Shown in pieces: positions 29,786 to 39,209 of a stretch of 64,000 nt of DNA (positions are counted from its first letter, which is position 1; the number at the start of each line of letters is the position of its first letter). The notes beneath the pieces were generated by a model. It had not been told where the DNA came from and ran no database searches. It was given only the letters and a program-made list of their open reading frames with translations. The translations under genes and the position numbers were made by a program. Origin of the DNA: Streptococcus sobrinus DSM 20742 = ATCC 33478 (GTDB taxonomy: Bacteria; Bacillota; Bacilli; Lactobacillales; Streptococcaceae); assembly GCF_000686605.1 (NCBI RefSeq), contig NZ_KK365991.1:20614-84613 (forward strand). Reading direction: 5' to 3'.

Positions 29786-30244
29786 ATGTTAGTCGCTTAT
29801 CCTGCTCTCTTTTACTACGATCCCAATGAACCGTCAGCCAACCCTTACTTTGTCACCTTTCCAGATATTGAGCACTCAGCCACTCAAGGAGAATCCCCAG
29901 CCCATGCGATTCTCATGGCCAGTGACTATCTAGGAATGGCTCTGGCAGATGAACTGGAGCAGGGCAGAAGTCTGGCTCAGCCTTCAGATATCAATAGCCT
30001 GTCCCTAGAAGCCAATAATCCCTTTAAGGATGACGAGGACATGACCCTCAACTATGATCCTGATAAATCCTTTATCTCCCTAGTCAGCGTGGATCTTGCC
30101 AACTATCTAGGTAGTCAGGAACCCATCAAGAAAACCCTGACCATCCCCCGCTGGGCCGACAGACTAGGGCGTGAGCTAGGACTCAACTTTTCCCAGACCC
30201 TAACCGATGCCATCGCTGATAAAAAGCTAGGCAGCAATAGTTAA
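29786..30244 (+). CDS. hicB: HicB antitoxin
   Basis: 152 residues. An N-terminal partial RNase H-like domain (YPALFYYDPNEPSANPYFVTFPDIEHSATQGE ...) binds HicA, and a C-terminal helix-turn-helix-like part (IPRWADRLGRELGLNFSQTLTDAI) probably binds DNA. AAGGAGG lies 7 bases before the ATG. A terminator follows. Confidence 0.88.
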   Translation: MLVAYPALFYYDPNEPSANPYFVTFPDIEHSATQGESPAHAILMASDYLGMALADELEQGRSLAQPSDINSLSLEANNPFKDDEDMTLNYDPDKSFISLVSVDLANYLGSQEPIKKTLTIPRWADRLGRELGLNFSQTLTDAIADKKLGSNS

Positions 30245-30267
30245 TCTTAGTAGCAATGATATGAATC

Positions 30268-30293
30268 AACACGACAAGGCTGTCGTGTTTTTT
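30268..30293 (+). terminator. hicAB terminator
   Basis: AACACGACA / TGTCGTGTT stem, 4-base loop, TTTT tail. Confidence 0.85.
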
Positions 30294-30381
30294 AGTTGGG
30301 GTAAGTGGTGAGAGGACTAGAAGAGGTGTATAATAGAGGATGAGAAAAAAGTTACAATTCTAATTTTGGGAAGGAGATAAT

Positions 30382-31655
30382 TTGACTTACACAAAGCAGC
30401 AGATTGCAAATTTTATGGATAGTAAAATCAGGTTTGAAATTGAAGTTGATGATGATTACTCTATAAACTATGAGAAGAAACAATTAACCTTTATTGAACT
30501 CGAAAGGATTTCAAAACGAAATTTAAAATTTTGGGAGTCAATCGAGGTTGATAATATTTCGAGTGATTTTACTAGCAATTGGAATAGCTTAAATTCTAGG
30601 GTTGAGGAAATAAGAACCCATCTTTCAGAACTTGAAGAACTTAATCATAATGGGATAACTAGTTTTATCTATCAAAAGTATAGTAATACTTATAGCGACA
30701 ATGGATTAGTTATATATAGAGTACCGATTTCTTCTCCTATCGATACAGATAAATCCTTTAGAAAAATTAAACGATTTATAGAATACTACCTAAAATATTC
30801 AGATTCAAATTTAAGAGGAGCTCTAAGAAATTTTATTAGCTTATCGAAGAAACCTCAGCTTTACGGGGAAAAATTTTCAAGTTCACATGATTATAACTAT
30901 TATCCCGCTTTATATTTAATGAAGCAGGAATTTGGAAAAATAAAAGACGATATTGCTGATTTCGACTCAGAGGTTTTAGTCCCTTTACACCAAAAATTAG
31001 ATGACATTTCTCAATCGGCAGATGAATCCAGTAATGAAATTACTCAATTTTTTGAAGATGAAAACTCAAAAATTCAATCACAGGTTGAATTACAAGAGCA
31101 GTATTTGAATAATTTTACTGAAAACATGGAGAAATGGGAGGAAGAAAAAGAAATAAGTTAAGAGAGCTTGAAGAAACATATAAAAACAAATTACAATTAG
31201 AAGAGCCTGAAAAACTTTGGAATTTACGTGCTGAAAATTATCGGAAGAAGGCTAAGTTTTGGACATATTTCCTCGTTGGAGCCTCAATAATGTTGGCATT
31301 AATTTTTTCAATGCTAGTATGGTTTCTATATGAATTTCCACTGGATATAAGTAAAAAGATTCCGTTCTTATCACAATCTTTCTTTGTAGTTGCTATTATT
31401 TCCTTCTTTATTTACATCATTAGAATACTTGTGAAATTGTCAATGTCAAACAACCATTTGGCTATTGAGTATGAGCAAAAAGCAGCTATGACACGCTTCT
31501 TCCAAGCCTTGACTTATGATGGTGAATCAATCAATGAAAATGAACGTCTGATTATCATTAACTCACTATTTAATAAAGTTGATACAGGATTGGTCAAGAC
31601 AGATGGTGTTGAAATGGAAAATATGTTAGCGATATTAGCGAAGAATTTAAAATAA
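30382..31655 (+). pseudogene. Frameshifted coiled-coil membrane protein (DUF6161-like)
   Basis: Two open frames cover one apparent protein. The first (TTG 30382 after AAGGAG, 259 residues to 31161) is helical and ends ENMEKWEEEKEIS. The second (-1 frame, to 31655) resumes as RNKLRELEETYKNKLQLEEPEKLW, then two membrane segments and a short cytosolic tail. Adding one A to the A5 run near 31145 joins them smoothly as EEEKRNKLRELEE. The join and the C-terminal layout recall DUF6161 proteins, a tentative match. A -10 TATAAT is at 30329-30334. It is AT-rich like its neighbours and was probably co-acquired with the reverse transcriptase. Confidence 0.65.
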
Positions 31656-31701
31656 AATTAACTAATACAGCAGACAACAATCACATAAGCCACTAAGATG
31701 A

Positions 31702-31710
31702 TGGTATAAT
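31702..31710 (+). promoter_or_regulatory. Promoter of the reverse transcriptase
   Basis: TGGTATAAT extended -10 (hexamer 31705-31710), 37 bases ahead of ATG 31748. It gives the RT its own transcript in addition to any read-through. Confidence 0.6.
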
Positions 31711-31747
31711 AAATAGTGAAATTTTCAGGAAGGTGGCTCTAATAAGT

Positions 31748-33379
31748 ATGAATCATAAGAGTGTATTGGATATGTCAAATAAAGAAGCTTGGAACTTTTT
31801 TCTCAAGCCAACATCATACTCCAATGTTAAATTACCTTCCTATTTTAATGTTGAGAACTTATTAGATAATGCCAAAAAGATACTGGGAAAATCTGAGTTA
31901 AAAAGTATTATTTATACAGAAAAGGCTGTAAAAGATTTTTCAAAAAAAGAAAATTTGACGCTTGATGAGTATAAAGAAATAAATAATATAGAGTACCTTA
32001 AAGAATCCACGGATGTAAATTTAACAATAGTTACCAACAAAGATGCAAAATACGCTTGGAGGAGTTTACAACTAATTCACCCCATATTGTATGTTGATTT
32101 AGTTCGTTTGATAACAAAGGAAGAAAACTGGGATAAACTAAAAAGCAGGTTTCGTGATTTTCAATCGGACGAGAAAATTATCTGTATATCTGTACCTCTT
32201 GAGTCAACAGGAAAAAAACAAGATCAAGCTGAACAAATACTAAATTGGTGGAAAAATTTAGAGCAGGCACAAATTGAATTAGCATTAGATTATAATTATT
32301 GTTTGCAAACTGATATAACTGATTGTTATCCTTCAATCTACACACATACAATACCTTGGGCTATCCATGACAAAGAATGGGCAAAAGAAAATAGAAGCAA
32401 AGGACTTGGAAATACTATAGATTCCAAAATACAACAAATGCAGAATGGTCAAACTAATGGAATTCCTCAAGGAAGTGCCTTGATGGATTTTATCGCAGAG
32501 ATAGTTCTAGGCTATGCTGATATCCTATTGTCAAAAAAAGCAACAGAATGCGGTATTACAGGTTTCAAAGTTTTACGATATCGGGATGATTATAGAATTT
32601 TCACCAATCAGCTTGATGTAGCTGAGAGATTAATGAAGCTTCTTTCTGAGATTTTACTAGAATTAAATTTAAAAATTAATTCAAAGAAGACCTTTTTATG
32701 TAAGGATATTATTGTAGATGCTATTAAGCCAGATAAACTTTACTGGACAAGTCAGAATGTTGGCTTTTATAATAAAATTACTAAAATAAATTTTGAGACT
32801 GCAAGAGAATCACATATCAGAGAATATAAGCTTTCTATGCAGAAACATTTACTGCAAATAAAGTTACTAGGTGATAAATTTCCAAATTGTGGACAATTGA
32901 AAAAAGCTCTGACTGAATTTTTTAAATATAGAATTAGCACGTTAGACTCACAAGTAAATCAACTTTCGGATATTCCTCAACTGATTAGTATAATAGTCTC
33001 TATTATGATTAATAATCCAAAGACGATTGAAATATCAGCAACTATCTTAGCAAAATTGTTTGAATATGTAGCTCCAGAAGAAATTTCAGCTTTGATTGAT
33101 AGGATACTGAAAAAGTATCAATCACTCCCAAATTCAGATTTTGTAGAAATCTGGCTTCAACGTATCTCTTTAACTGTTGATAGGACCAAAGACTACAAAA
33201 ATAGGATGTGTAAAAAAGTAAGTGACAAAAATTCTGTTAAACTTTGGAATTCAAACTGGCTAAAAAGTGATAAGAGGTTAGATGAGAATTGTTTTATTGA
33301 TGAAGAAAAAATTGAAAGTTTGACGCTTAATACAGATATTACAGATATTGATAGCTTTATGGATATTTATGGAGAGTGA
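31748..33379 (+). CDS. Defence-type (UG/Abi-like) reverse transcriptase
   Basis: 543 residues from ATG 31748. RT motifs: N-terminal FFLKPTSYSNVKLPSYFNVE (about 18-36), motif A LQTDITDCYPSIYTHTIPWA (catalytic Asp189), motif B NGIPQGSALMDFIAEI (238-252), motif C LRYRDDYRIF (catalytic Asp280 and Asp281) and then LKINSKKT. The roughly 220 residues after the palm are helical and match neither a group II maturase nor a retron RT thumb. The DITDxYPSIYTH motif and length are those of the unknown-group RTs, which include phage-defence RTs (DRT) and AbiA/AbiK/AbiP2. The exact class is not decidable by eye; DRT4/UG15-like length fits. No maturase, HNH or Cas1 domain is present. Confidence 0.85.
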   Translation: MNHKSVLDMSNKEAWNFFLKPTSYSNVKLPSYFNVENLLDNAKKILGKSELKSIIYTEKAVKDFSKKENLTLDEYKEINNIEYLKESTDVNLTIVTNKDAKYAWRSLQLIHPILYVDLVRLITKEENWDKLKSRFRDFQSDEKIICISVPLESTGKKQDQAEQILNWWKNLEQAQIELALDYNYCLQTDITDCYPSIYTHTIPWAIHDKEWAKENRSKGLGNTIDSKIQQMQNGQTNGIPQGSALMDFIAEIVLGYADILLSKKATECGITGFKVLRYRDDYRIFTNQLDVAERLMKLLSEILLELNLKINSKKTFLCKDIIVDAIKPDKLYWTSQNVGFYNKITKINFETARESHIREYKLSMQKHLLQIKLLGDKFPNCGQLKKALTEFFKYRISTLDSQVNQLSDIPQLISIIVSIMINNPKTIEISATILAKLFEYVAPEEISALIDRILKKYQSLPNSDFVEIWLQRISLTVDRTKDYKNRMCKKVSDKNSVKLWNSNWLKSDKRLDENCFIDEEKIESLTLNTDITDIDSFMDIYGE

Positions 33380-33387
33380 TAATTTTA

Positions 33388-33978
33388 ATGAAATCATTTT
33401 TTGAAAATCCTCAGTACCAGTTATTATTAGTGGGTGCTGCTATATCCCTTATTTCAACCCTAATTGGTATGTTTGCACAAACCCTGTTTAATAGTTTTCT
33501 GTCGCATAAGGGAAAAGTGAAACTATATATTAAATCCGTCTATAATCGTTCCAATCAGAAACCTTGGGGATTTTTTCAAGGGATTTCTGACATACTATTT
33601 CAAGTTCCCTTGTGGTTAGAGATTCATAATACGAAGTCCGTAAAGCAAGTCGTGAGAAATTTGAATTTGACTCTCTACTTGGACCATAAAAAGGTTGGAC
33701 AAACCATTCAGATAACCTCTACTTCAAATGATGAAGAAAAATTTATTTTTGGTAATGAAGAGTCTTATTCTTTTTTGATTCAGGGTAATGAAATTAAACG
33801 TTTCAATCTATACTTTGTCGTTGGAAAAAATGAACTGAATAGTGATTTCGATGAAGTGAGATTATCTTATTTTGATACAAAAGATAGGTATCACGAGTAT
33901 AAAATTTTTGATATAATCACCCCTTGGGCGATTAGCAATAACAAGATTGATGATGACTGGCGATTAGTGAATAAATAG
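33388..33978 (+). CDS. Membrane-anchored protein next to the RT
   Basis: 196 residues, no family recognised. One N-terminal hydrophobic segment (about 10-33) is followed by a soluble, beta-rich domain ending near IFDIITPWAI. It starts 8 bases after the RT stop (a GTG 4 codons upstream overlaps it) and ends 13 bases before hsdS, so RT, this gene and hsdS are probably co-transcribed. AT-rich. It could be an accessory or effector for the RT, but that is inference from position only. Confidence 0.65.
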   Translation: MKSFFENPQYQLLLVGAAISLISTLIGMFAQTLFNSFLSHKGKVKLYIKSVYNRSNQKPWGFFQGISDILFQVPLWLEIHNTKSVKQVVRNLNLTLYLDHKKVGQTIQITSTSNDEEKFIFGNEESYSFLIQGNEIKRFNLYFVVGKNELNSDFDEVRLSYFDTKDRYHEYKIFDIITPWAISNNKIDDDWRLVNK

Positions 33979-33991
33979 AAGTGGAGTAGTA

Positions 33992-35197
33992 ATGACAAAG
34001 CAAAAAATTCCAAATATAAGGTTTAAAAATTATACTGACGCTTGGGAACAGCGGAAGTTGGGGGAAGTGGTTGATTTCAATGTTCCCAATAACACTTTGT
34101 CTCGTGCAAATCTAAATTACGATAGTGGGATAATAAAAAATATTCACTATGGTGATATTTTAGTCAAATTTACTTCTGTTGTAGATGTTAATTCGAGCAA
34201 AGTTCCGTGGATAACTGATGCTAATTTCGATGATTACAAAAGACAACTTCTGGAAAATGGAGACATAATAATCGCTGATACTGCGGAAGATGAAACTACC
34301 GGAAAAGCTATTGAAATAAGCGGTATTGATAGTAATTACGCAGTCTCGGGACTTCATACAATTGTAGGGCGACCAAAAACTAAATTTGCACCAGGATATC
34401 TAGGTTATTATTTGAACTCACCGAGTTATCGGAAGAATATACTTCCGTTAATGCAAGGTATTAAGGTCCTCTCGGTTAGTAAAAATAATATTTCTGGTAC
34501 GGTTGTTAAGTCCCCAAATTATTTTGACGAACAAACCCAAATCGGCTCCTTCTTCCAAAACTTCGATAATCTCATTGCTCTTCATCAGCGTAAGCTTGAA
34601 GAGTTAAAATCTTTCAAATCTACCATGCTTTCTAAAATGTTTCCCAAGCATGGTCAAACAGTCCCTGAAATCCGCTTAGCTGGATTTGATGGCGAGTGGA
34701 AAACAGATAAACTGAAAAATAGGATGAACATTAGTGCAGGGGGCGATATAGATAAATCAAGAATTAAAACTATCGACAAGTATCCTGTTGTTGCAAATGC
34801 CTTGACCAACAAAGGTATTGTTGGATATTACGACGATTATAAAGTAAAAGCTCCTGCGGTTACTGTCACAGGTAGAGGAGACGTTGGCCATGCTATCGCA
34901 CGTCATACTAGTTTTACTCCAATTGTTCGATTATTGAGTTTGCAATCAAACGATTTTGATGTTGATTTTTTAGAAAATATGATAAATTCTATCAGGATAT
35001 ATAATGAATCGACGGGAGTTCCTCAGTTAACAGCTCCACAATTAGGAAATTATTATATACAATTTCCTAGTCTTGATGAACAACGTGTTCTGGGTACTTT
35101 CTTCTCCAACCTAGACAATTTAACATCATCAATCCAATCTAAAATCGAAGAACTTAAAACTTTGAAGAAGAAACTTTTACAGGACATGTTTGTCTAA
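33992..35197 (+). CDS. hsdS: Type I restriction specificity subunit HsdS
   Basis: 401 residues with the two-repeat plan. Target domain 1 is about residues 15-180; central conserved helix from DEQTQIGSFFQNFDNLIAL to KSTMLSKMFPK; target domain 2 about 215-355; then a second conserved helix DEQRVLGTFFSNLDNLTS to KKKLLQDMF. Each target domain reads half of a bipartite DNA site. The sequence is AT-rich, unlike hsdR and hsdM, suggesting domain replacement by transfer. Start ATG 33992 has GTGGAG upstream. Confidence 0.93.
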   Translation: MTKQKIPNIRFKNYTDAWEQRKLGEVVDFNVPNNTLSRANLNYDSGIIKNIHYGDILVKFTSVVDVNSSKVPWITDANFDDYKRQLLENGDIIIADTAEDETTGKAIEISGIDSNYAVSGLHTIVGRPKTKFAPGYLGYYLNSPSYRKNILPLMQGIKVLSVSKNNISGTVVKSPNYFDEQTQIGSFFQNFDNLIALHQRKLEELKSFKSTMLSKMFPKHGQTVPEIRLAGFDGEWKTDKLKNRMNISAGGDIDKSRIKTIDKYPVVANALTNKGIVGYYDDYKVKAPAVTVTGRGDVGHAIARHTSFTPIVRLLSLQSNDFDVDFLENMINSIRIYNESTGVPQLTAPQLGNYYIQFPSLDEQRVLGTFFSNLDNLTSSIQSKIEELKTLKKKLLQDMFV

Positions 35198-35224
35198 TAT
35201 TATTAGAGGAGCTTTATAAAACTA

Positions 35225-37031
35225 TTGGAAAAAAACAAAGATACAAGATTTATTGAATTAAACCATATTGATACAAGGGAAGCAGCTAAAAATGTTGCTA
35301 AACTTTTTGAAGAAAATAAAACCTATTTTCTGAATGGAGCTTGGGGTTCAGGAAAGAGTACCTTTCTAAACGAGGTTAAAAGTTATAGTAATATGGACTT
35401 TGTAGTATTAGATTTATGGCGATTATCTGATAATAGATCGATTATTGAAGTCGGTTTTTCAAAGATACACCCACAATTATACAGGTCATATAAGGGATTA
35501 CTTGTTGCCATAGTTGCCATAGCTTTGCTATTTACGACCCAATTTAATTTTGGATTACAAAGTTTTATTAATGAAAGATTTGGAGCATGGGCAAACTTCA
35601 TAACCCTTTTATTCGGGGTTATTGCATTAGGAGCTGCCATCTATCAATTTTTTAAACCCAAATCTGATATTTTTTATGCTAGTCAATTTGAAAGGCTTGA
35701 AATAAAAAATAAGCTCCTAATCATTGACGACTTTGATAGATTAACCGAAGGACAGCAAAAGGAATCGTACAAATTATTTGCATTATTAAATGGAAAACTT
35801 CCAATAGTTTTTGTTGGAGATATTGAAAAAGTTTACGATAATGCACCAGACAATTTTCTTTCAAAAGTTATCGATAGAAGGATTGATTTACCATTTGGAC
35901 TTCACCCGTCAAATATTTGGAATGGATATTTCAAAGAGTTTGAAAGAAAATATGATATTGCTTTAAGTAAGGAATTTAAACAACTTTTTATAATAGAGAG
36001 ACGGAATTTAAGAGATAGAGTTCATTTTAATGATTATGTTACCAAGGAATTTATTGATAGAATAAATATGGTCGTGTACAGGTAGAACAAATACTCGTAG
36101 TAATATACATTTATTTATTTTATCCAGGCGGGTATACAAAACTTTTTAACGACGAAATCGTGTTACTATTACCAGATGAAGAACTTGGAGATGATATAAT
36201 CCCAAAAATTCTCAAAACAATCCTGAGAACAGAAATACACCAACTCCCAAGAGACTTCTTAACGAATAAGAAAGATTACTATGTTTATGAGTCACCGAGT
36301 AATTTGACAAACGAAGAACTAAAAAATATCTTTGATAATGAAAAAGCTCTCAGTCCTTACATTGCAGATTCTGAAATTATTAGTGACTTTTATATTTACC
36401 TTCAAGATAAATATGATAACTTTCCTGAAACTACGAAAACAATGCTTCTCAAAATTGCGTTGGGAGAGCCTGCGAAGACCGGTAATGTGAGTTATTCTGT
36501 GGATTTTATACTTAGGAGAGTAACCGAAAAGTACATCAGGGAGAATGATGTGGAAGTTGACTTTGAGGAGTTATTATATATTTTTTGGAAAACAAAACTC
36601 GAAGAATTTAAAATCAATGATTATAGCATCTTATTATTTATTTTAGTAAATTATTGTTACTACCGCGATAATATTGCTTTTGAGCGCATTAATATAGACT
36701 TTCCTGAGCTATCAAGATCAGATTTTAAAACATATCAATTTAAGCTATTTTAAATATTATGGAACTTCTTGGAAAGATCTAGGGGAAAATTCTGGAAAGC
36801 TGTTAATATTTTTAATGATGATAATTTTATTAGATATTGGCTTGACCGAGATTTTTTGAAAGAAATCGAATTCAATATTTTTCAATTCAATCCAGACCAG
36901 AATAGTGATGGACCGCTTATTTTATCCCATATTAGGAAAAAATAGGTTCATTAGAGAAAAATAATTTCACTGTAAAAATTAATAAATTTGACTCTGATAA
37001 ATTAAGGTTTATGGACCAGACAAATGAGTAA
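35225..37031 (+). pseudogene. Decayed KAP-family P-loop NTPase
   Basis: Fragments in three frames reconstruct one protein. The first (TTG 35225 to 36085) has Walker A GAWGSGKST, two membrane segments inserted after it, and Walker B LLIIDDFDRL, the KAP ATPase layout. A one-base loss near 36067 shifts the frame; it continues (GRVQVEQILVVIYIYLF...) to a TAA at 36751, resumes in the same frame (GKFWKAVNIFNDDNFIRYW) to a TAG at 36943, and after another shift in an A6 run ends KLRFMDQTNE at 37031. KAP NTPases occur in anti-phage systems. It is the last AT-rich cargo gene and is probably non-functional. Confidence 0.75.
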
Positions 37032-37033
37032 TA

Positions 37034-37135
37034 AATTGTCATGCCAGTGTTCGTCGCTATCTGACAAGCTTTGTCGAAAAAGACCTCTTAGCCATGTCAG
37101 GTTCTACACGAGACAGACAATACAGCTTAAAATAA
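37034..37135 (+). pseudogene. C-terminal remnant, possibly of a Fic/winged-helix protein
   Basis: An uninterrupted tail in one frame reads RRYLTSFVEKDLLAMSGST-RDRQYSLK and stop. The winged-helix-like pattern VEKDLLAMSGSTRDR recalls C-termini of Fic-type proteins, but only about 30 residues remain and no start is present. Confidence 0.35.
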
Positions 37136-37142
37136 TATAAAA

Positions 37143-37190
37143 ATCCGCTCATAATCCGCTCAAAAATCCGCTCAAATGGGTGAGCGGATT
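37143..37190 (-). terminator. Terminator with three competing 3' arms
   Basis: On the minus strand one arm AATCCGCTCA (from 37181-37190) can pair with TGAGCGGATT, which occurs three times in a row (37066-type unit ATCCGCTCA at 37143, 37154 and 37166 on the plus strand), the first followed by TTTTT. It lies 19 bases past the antitoxin stop. Confidence 0.7.
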
Positions 37191-37208
37191 CTCTGGGAAG
37201 GGTTGAGA

Positions 37209-37427
37209 TTACTGGATTTCTTGGTCTAGGAGCCTGATGTCCTCGAAGTCGTCAGTCATTCTTAAGTCATCGTCCCCCTGAAAAGGATTGCTTGGGAGAG
37301 GGATTAGTCTAATGACACCGTTTGCTTTGACTTGGAGGTCAAATTCTTGTCCTGTCTGGATGCCTAAGTCTTCTGGCAGGACTAGGACGAGGTTATCTCC
37401 CACTTGCTGGATTTTAATGCTTTTCAT
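37209..37427 (-). CDS. Orphan AbrB/MazE-type antitoxin
   Basis: 72 residues. MKSIKIQQVGDNLVLVLPEDLGIQTGQEFDLQ is a SpoVT-AbrB swapped-hairpin domain, followed by an acidic C-terminal tail suited to toxin neutralisation. AGGGGG precedes the ATG. No toxin gene is adjacent on either side: downstream is a terminator and gene debris, upstream is hsdM in the opposite direction. It may be a leftover antitoxin or a small regulator. Confidence 0.7.
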   Translation of the reverse strand: MKSIKIQQVGDNLVLVLPEDLGIQTGQEFDLQVKANGVIRLIPLPSNPFQGDDDLRMTDDFEDIRLLDQEIQ

Positions 37428-37598
37428 GGACTACCCCCTAGACTTATTTGGTCGCTCGAGATTTTATCTAAGTACATTTTACCATACTGGGGACGGATAT
37501 CTGGGCTGAATTTTACTACTCTTTTATGAGCTCTGGCTAAACTAGCTTATCAGCTCTGCCATTCCCCTAAAAACAAAGAAGAAGGATAACAAACACTT

Positions 37599-39200
37599 AT
37601 GTCAGAAATACAAACGTCGCAGTCGCTTTATCAGGCGCTCTGGAACTCAGCGGATATTCTGCGCTCCAAGATGGATGCCAATGATTACAAGTCCTACCTT
37701 TTGGGCATGGTTTTCTACAAGTACCTGTCGGACAAGATGCTCTTTTTCGTGGCTAAGACCATGGAGCAGGAGACCCAGGATTTGGATCAGGCTCTGGAGC
37801 TCTATCGAAGCTACTATGCGGATGAGGAGACCCATGCCGATTTGATTGAGGTTACCAAGGATGAGATGTCCTATGCCATTGAGCCGGATTTGACCTTTAC
37901 GGCTCTGGTGCAGGAGATTAATGCCGGGACCTTTCAGCTGGAGCACTTAGCCCAAGGTTTCCGCAATATCGAGCAGGATGATGAGCTTTTTGAAAATCTT
38001 TTCGAGGACATTGACCTCTATTCCAAAAAGCTAGGGGCGACACCCCAGAAGCAGAACCAGACCATCGCTAATGTCATGAAGGAGCTGGCGGTGCTGGATG
38101 TGGCTGGTCACGCTGGTGATATGCTAGGGGATGCCTATGAGTACCTGATTGGACAGTTCGCGACCGATTCGGGTAAGAAGGCTGGTGAGTTCTACACGCC
38201 CCAACCTGTGGCCAAGCTCATGACTCAGATTGCCCTCATGGGGCGGGAGGACAAGCAGGGCTTTAGTCTCTATGACCCGACCATGGGGTCAGGCTCTCTC
38301 CTCCTTAATGCCAAGAAATATAGCCATAAGCCCAATTCGGTGGCCTATTTTGGTCAGGAGCTCAACACCTCGACCTTCAACCTGGCTCGGATGAATATGA
38401 TTCTGCACGGGGTTCCCATCGAAAATCAGAAGCTCCACAATGCCGATACTCTGGATGAGGATTGGCCGACCCAGGAGCCGACCAATTTCGATGCAGTTCT
38501 CATGAATCCGCCTTACTCGGCTAAGTGGTCAGCGGATGCTGGTTTCCTTCAGGACCCTCGTTTCTCACCTTTTGGCAAACTGGCGCCTAAGTCCAAGGCA
38601 GATTTGGCCTTCCTCTTGCACGGTTATTTTCACCTCAAGCAGGACGGTGGGGTTATGGCTATCGTCCTGCCTCACGGTGTGCTTTTCCGGGGCAATGCCG
38701 AAGGTACTATTCGCAAGCACCTCTTGGAAGAAGGGGCTATTGATACCGTAATCGGCCTGCCAGCCAATATTTTCTTTAATACCTCGATTCCGACGACGGT
38801 CATTATTCTCAAGAAAGACCGGCAAAATCGTGATGTGTATTTCATTGATGCCTCCAAGGAATTCACCAAGGGCAAGAATCAAAACATCATGGAAGACAGC
38901 CATATTGAGAAGATTCTGGAAGCCTACAGCAAGCGCCAGGACATGGACAAGTTTGCCCATCTGGCAAGCTTTGCAGAGATTGCCGAAAATGACTTCAACC
39001 TCAATATTCCCCGTTATGTTGATACCTTCGAGGAAGAAGAAGTGGCACCCCTGACTGAGATTGCGGCCAATATCAAAGCGACCAACCGAGCCATTGAAGA
39101 GAAGTCAACCGAGCTCATGGCCATGCTGGGCCAACTCAAGGGCACCAACTCCCAAAGTCAAAAAGAACTGGATGACTTCCTGAAAGACTTGAAGCTATAG
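37599..39200 (+). CDS. hsdM: Type I DNA methyltransferase subunit HsdM
   Basis: 533 residues. An N-terminal HsdM_N helical domain (about 10-140, SADILRSKMDANDYKSYLLGMVFYKYLSDK) is followed by an N6-adenine MTase with GEFYTPQPVAKLM, SAM-binding DPTMGSGSLLLNA and catalytic NPPYSAKW. With HsdS it methylates the target adenine. AAGGAT lies upstream of ATG 37599. It is separated from hsdS by the decayed KAP gene and an opposing antitoxin, so it needs its own promoter; none with a good match was found. Confidence 0.94.
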   Translation: MSEIQTSQSLYQALWNSADILRSKMDANDYKSYLLGMVFYKYLSDKMLFFVAKTMEQETQDLDQALELYRSYYADEETHADLIEVTKDEMSYAIEPDLTFTALVQEINAGTFQLEHLAQGFRNIEQDDELFENLFEDIDLYSKKLGATPQKQNQTIANVMKELAVLDVAGHAGDMLGDAYEYLIGQFATDSGKKAGEFYTPQPVAKLMTQIALMGREDKQGFSLYDPTMGSGSLLLNAKKYSHKPNSVAYFGQELNTSTFNLARMNMILHGVPIENQKLHNADTLDEDWPTQEPTNFDAVLMNPPYSAKWSADAGFLQDPRFSPFGKLAPKSKADLAFLLHGYFHLKQDGGVMAIVLPHGVLFRGNAEGTIRKHLLEEGAIDTVIGLPANIFFNTSIPTTVIILKKDRQNRDVYFIDASKEFTKGKNQNIMEDSHIEKILEAYSKRQDMDKFAHLASFAEIAENDFNLNIPRYVDTFEEEEVAPLTEIAANIKATNRAIEEKSTELMAMLGQLKGTNSQSQKELDDFLKDLKL

Positions 39201-39209
39201 GAGAGCCTG

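Noticed and set aside
31134..31161. Programmed -1 frameshift in the DUF6161-like gene
   Set aside because: The A5-G sequence does not allow re-pairing of both tRNAs in the -1 frame as a standard slippery heptamer would; a simple indel is more likely.
31733..31747. GTG start for the reverse transcriptase
   Set aside because: A purine-rich stretch abuts the GTG with no spacing; ATG 31748 fits better, although spacing is long.
31748..33379. Group II intron or retron origin of the RT
   Set aside because: No intron RNA domains, maturase X domain, HNH or msr-msd-like repeat is visible next to it.
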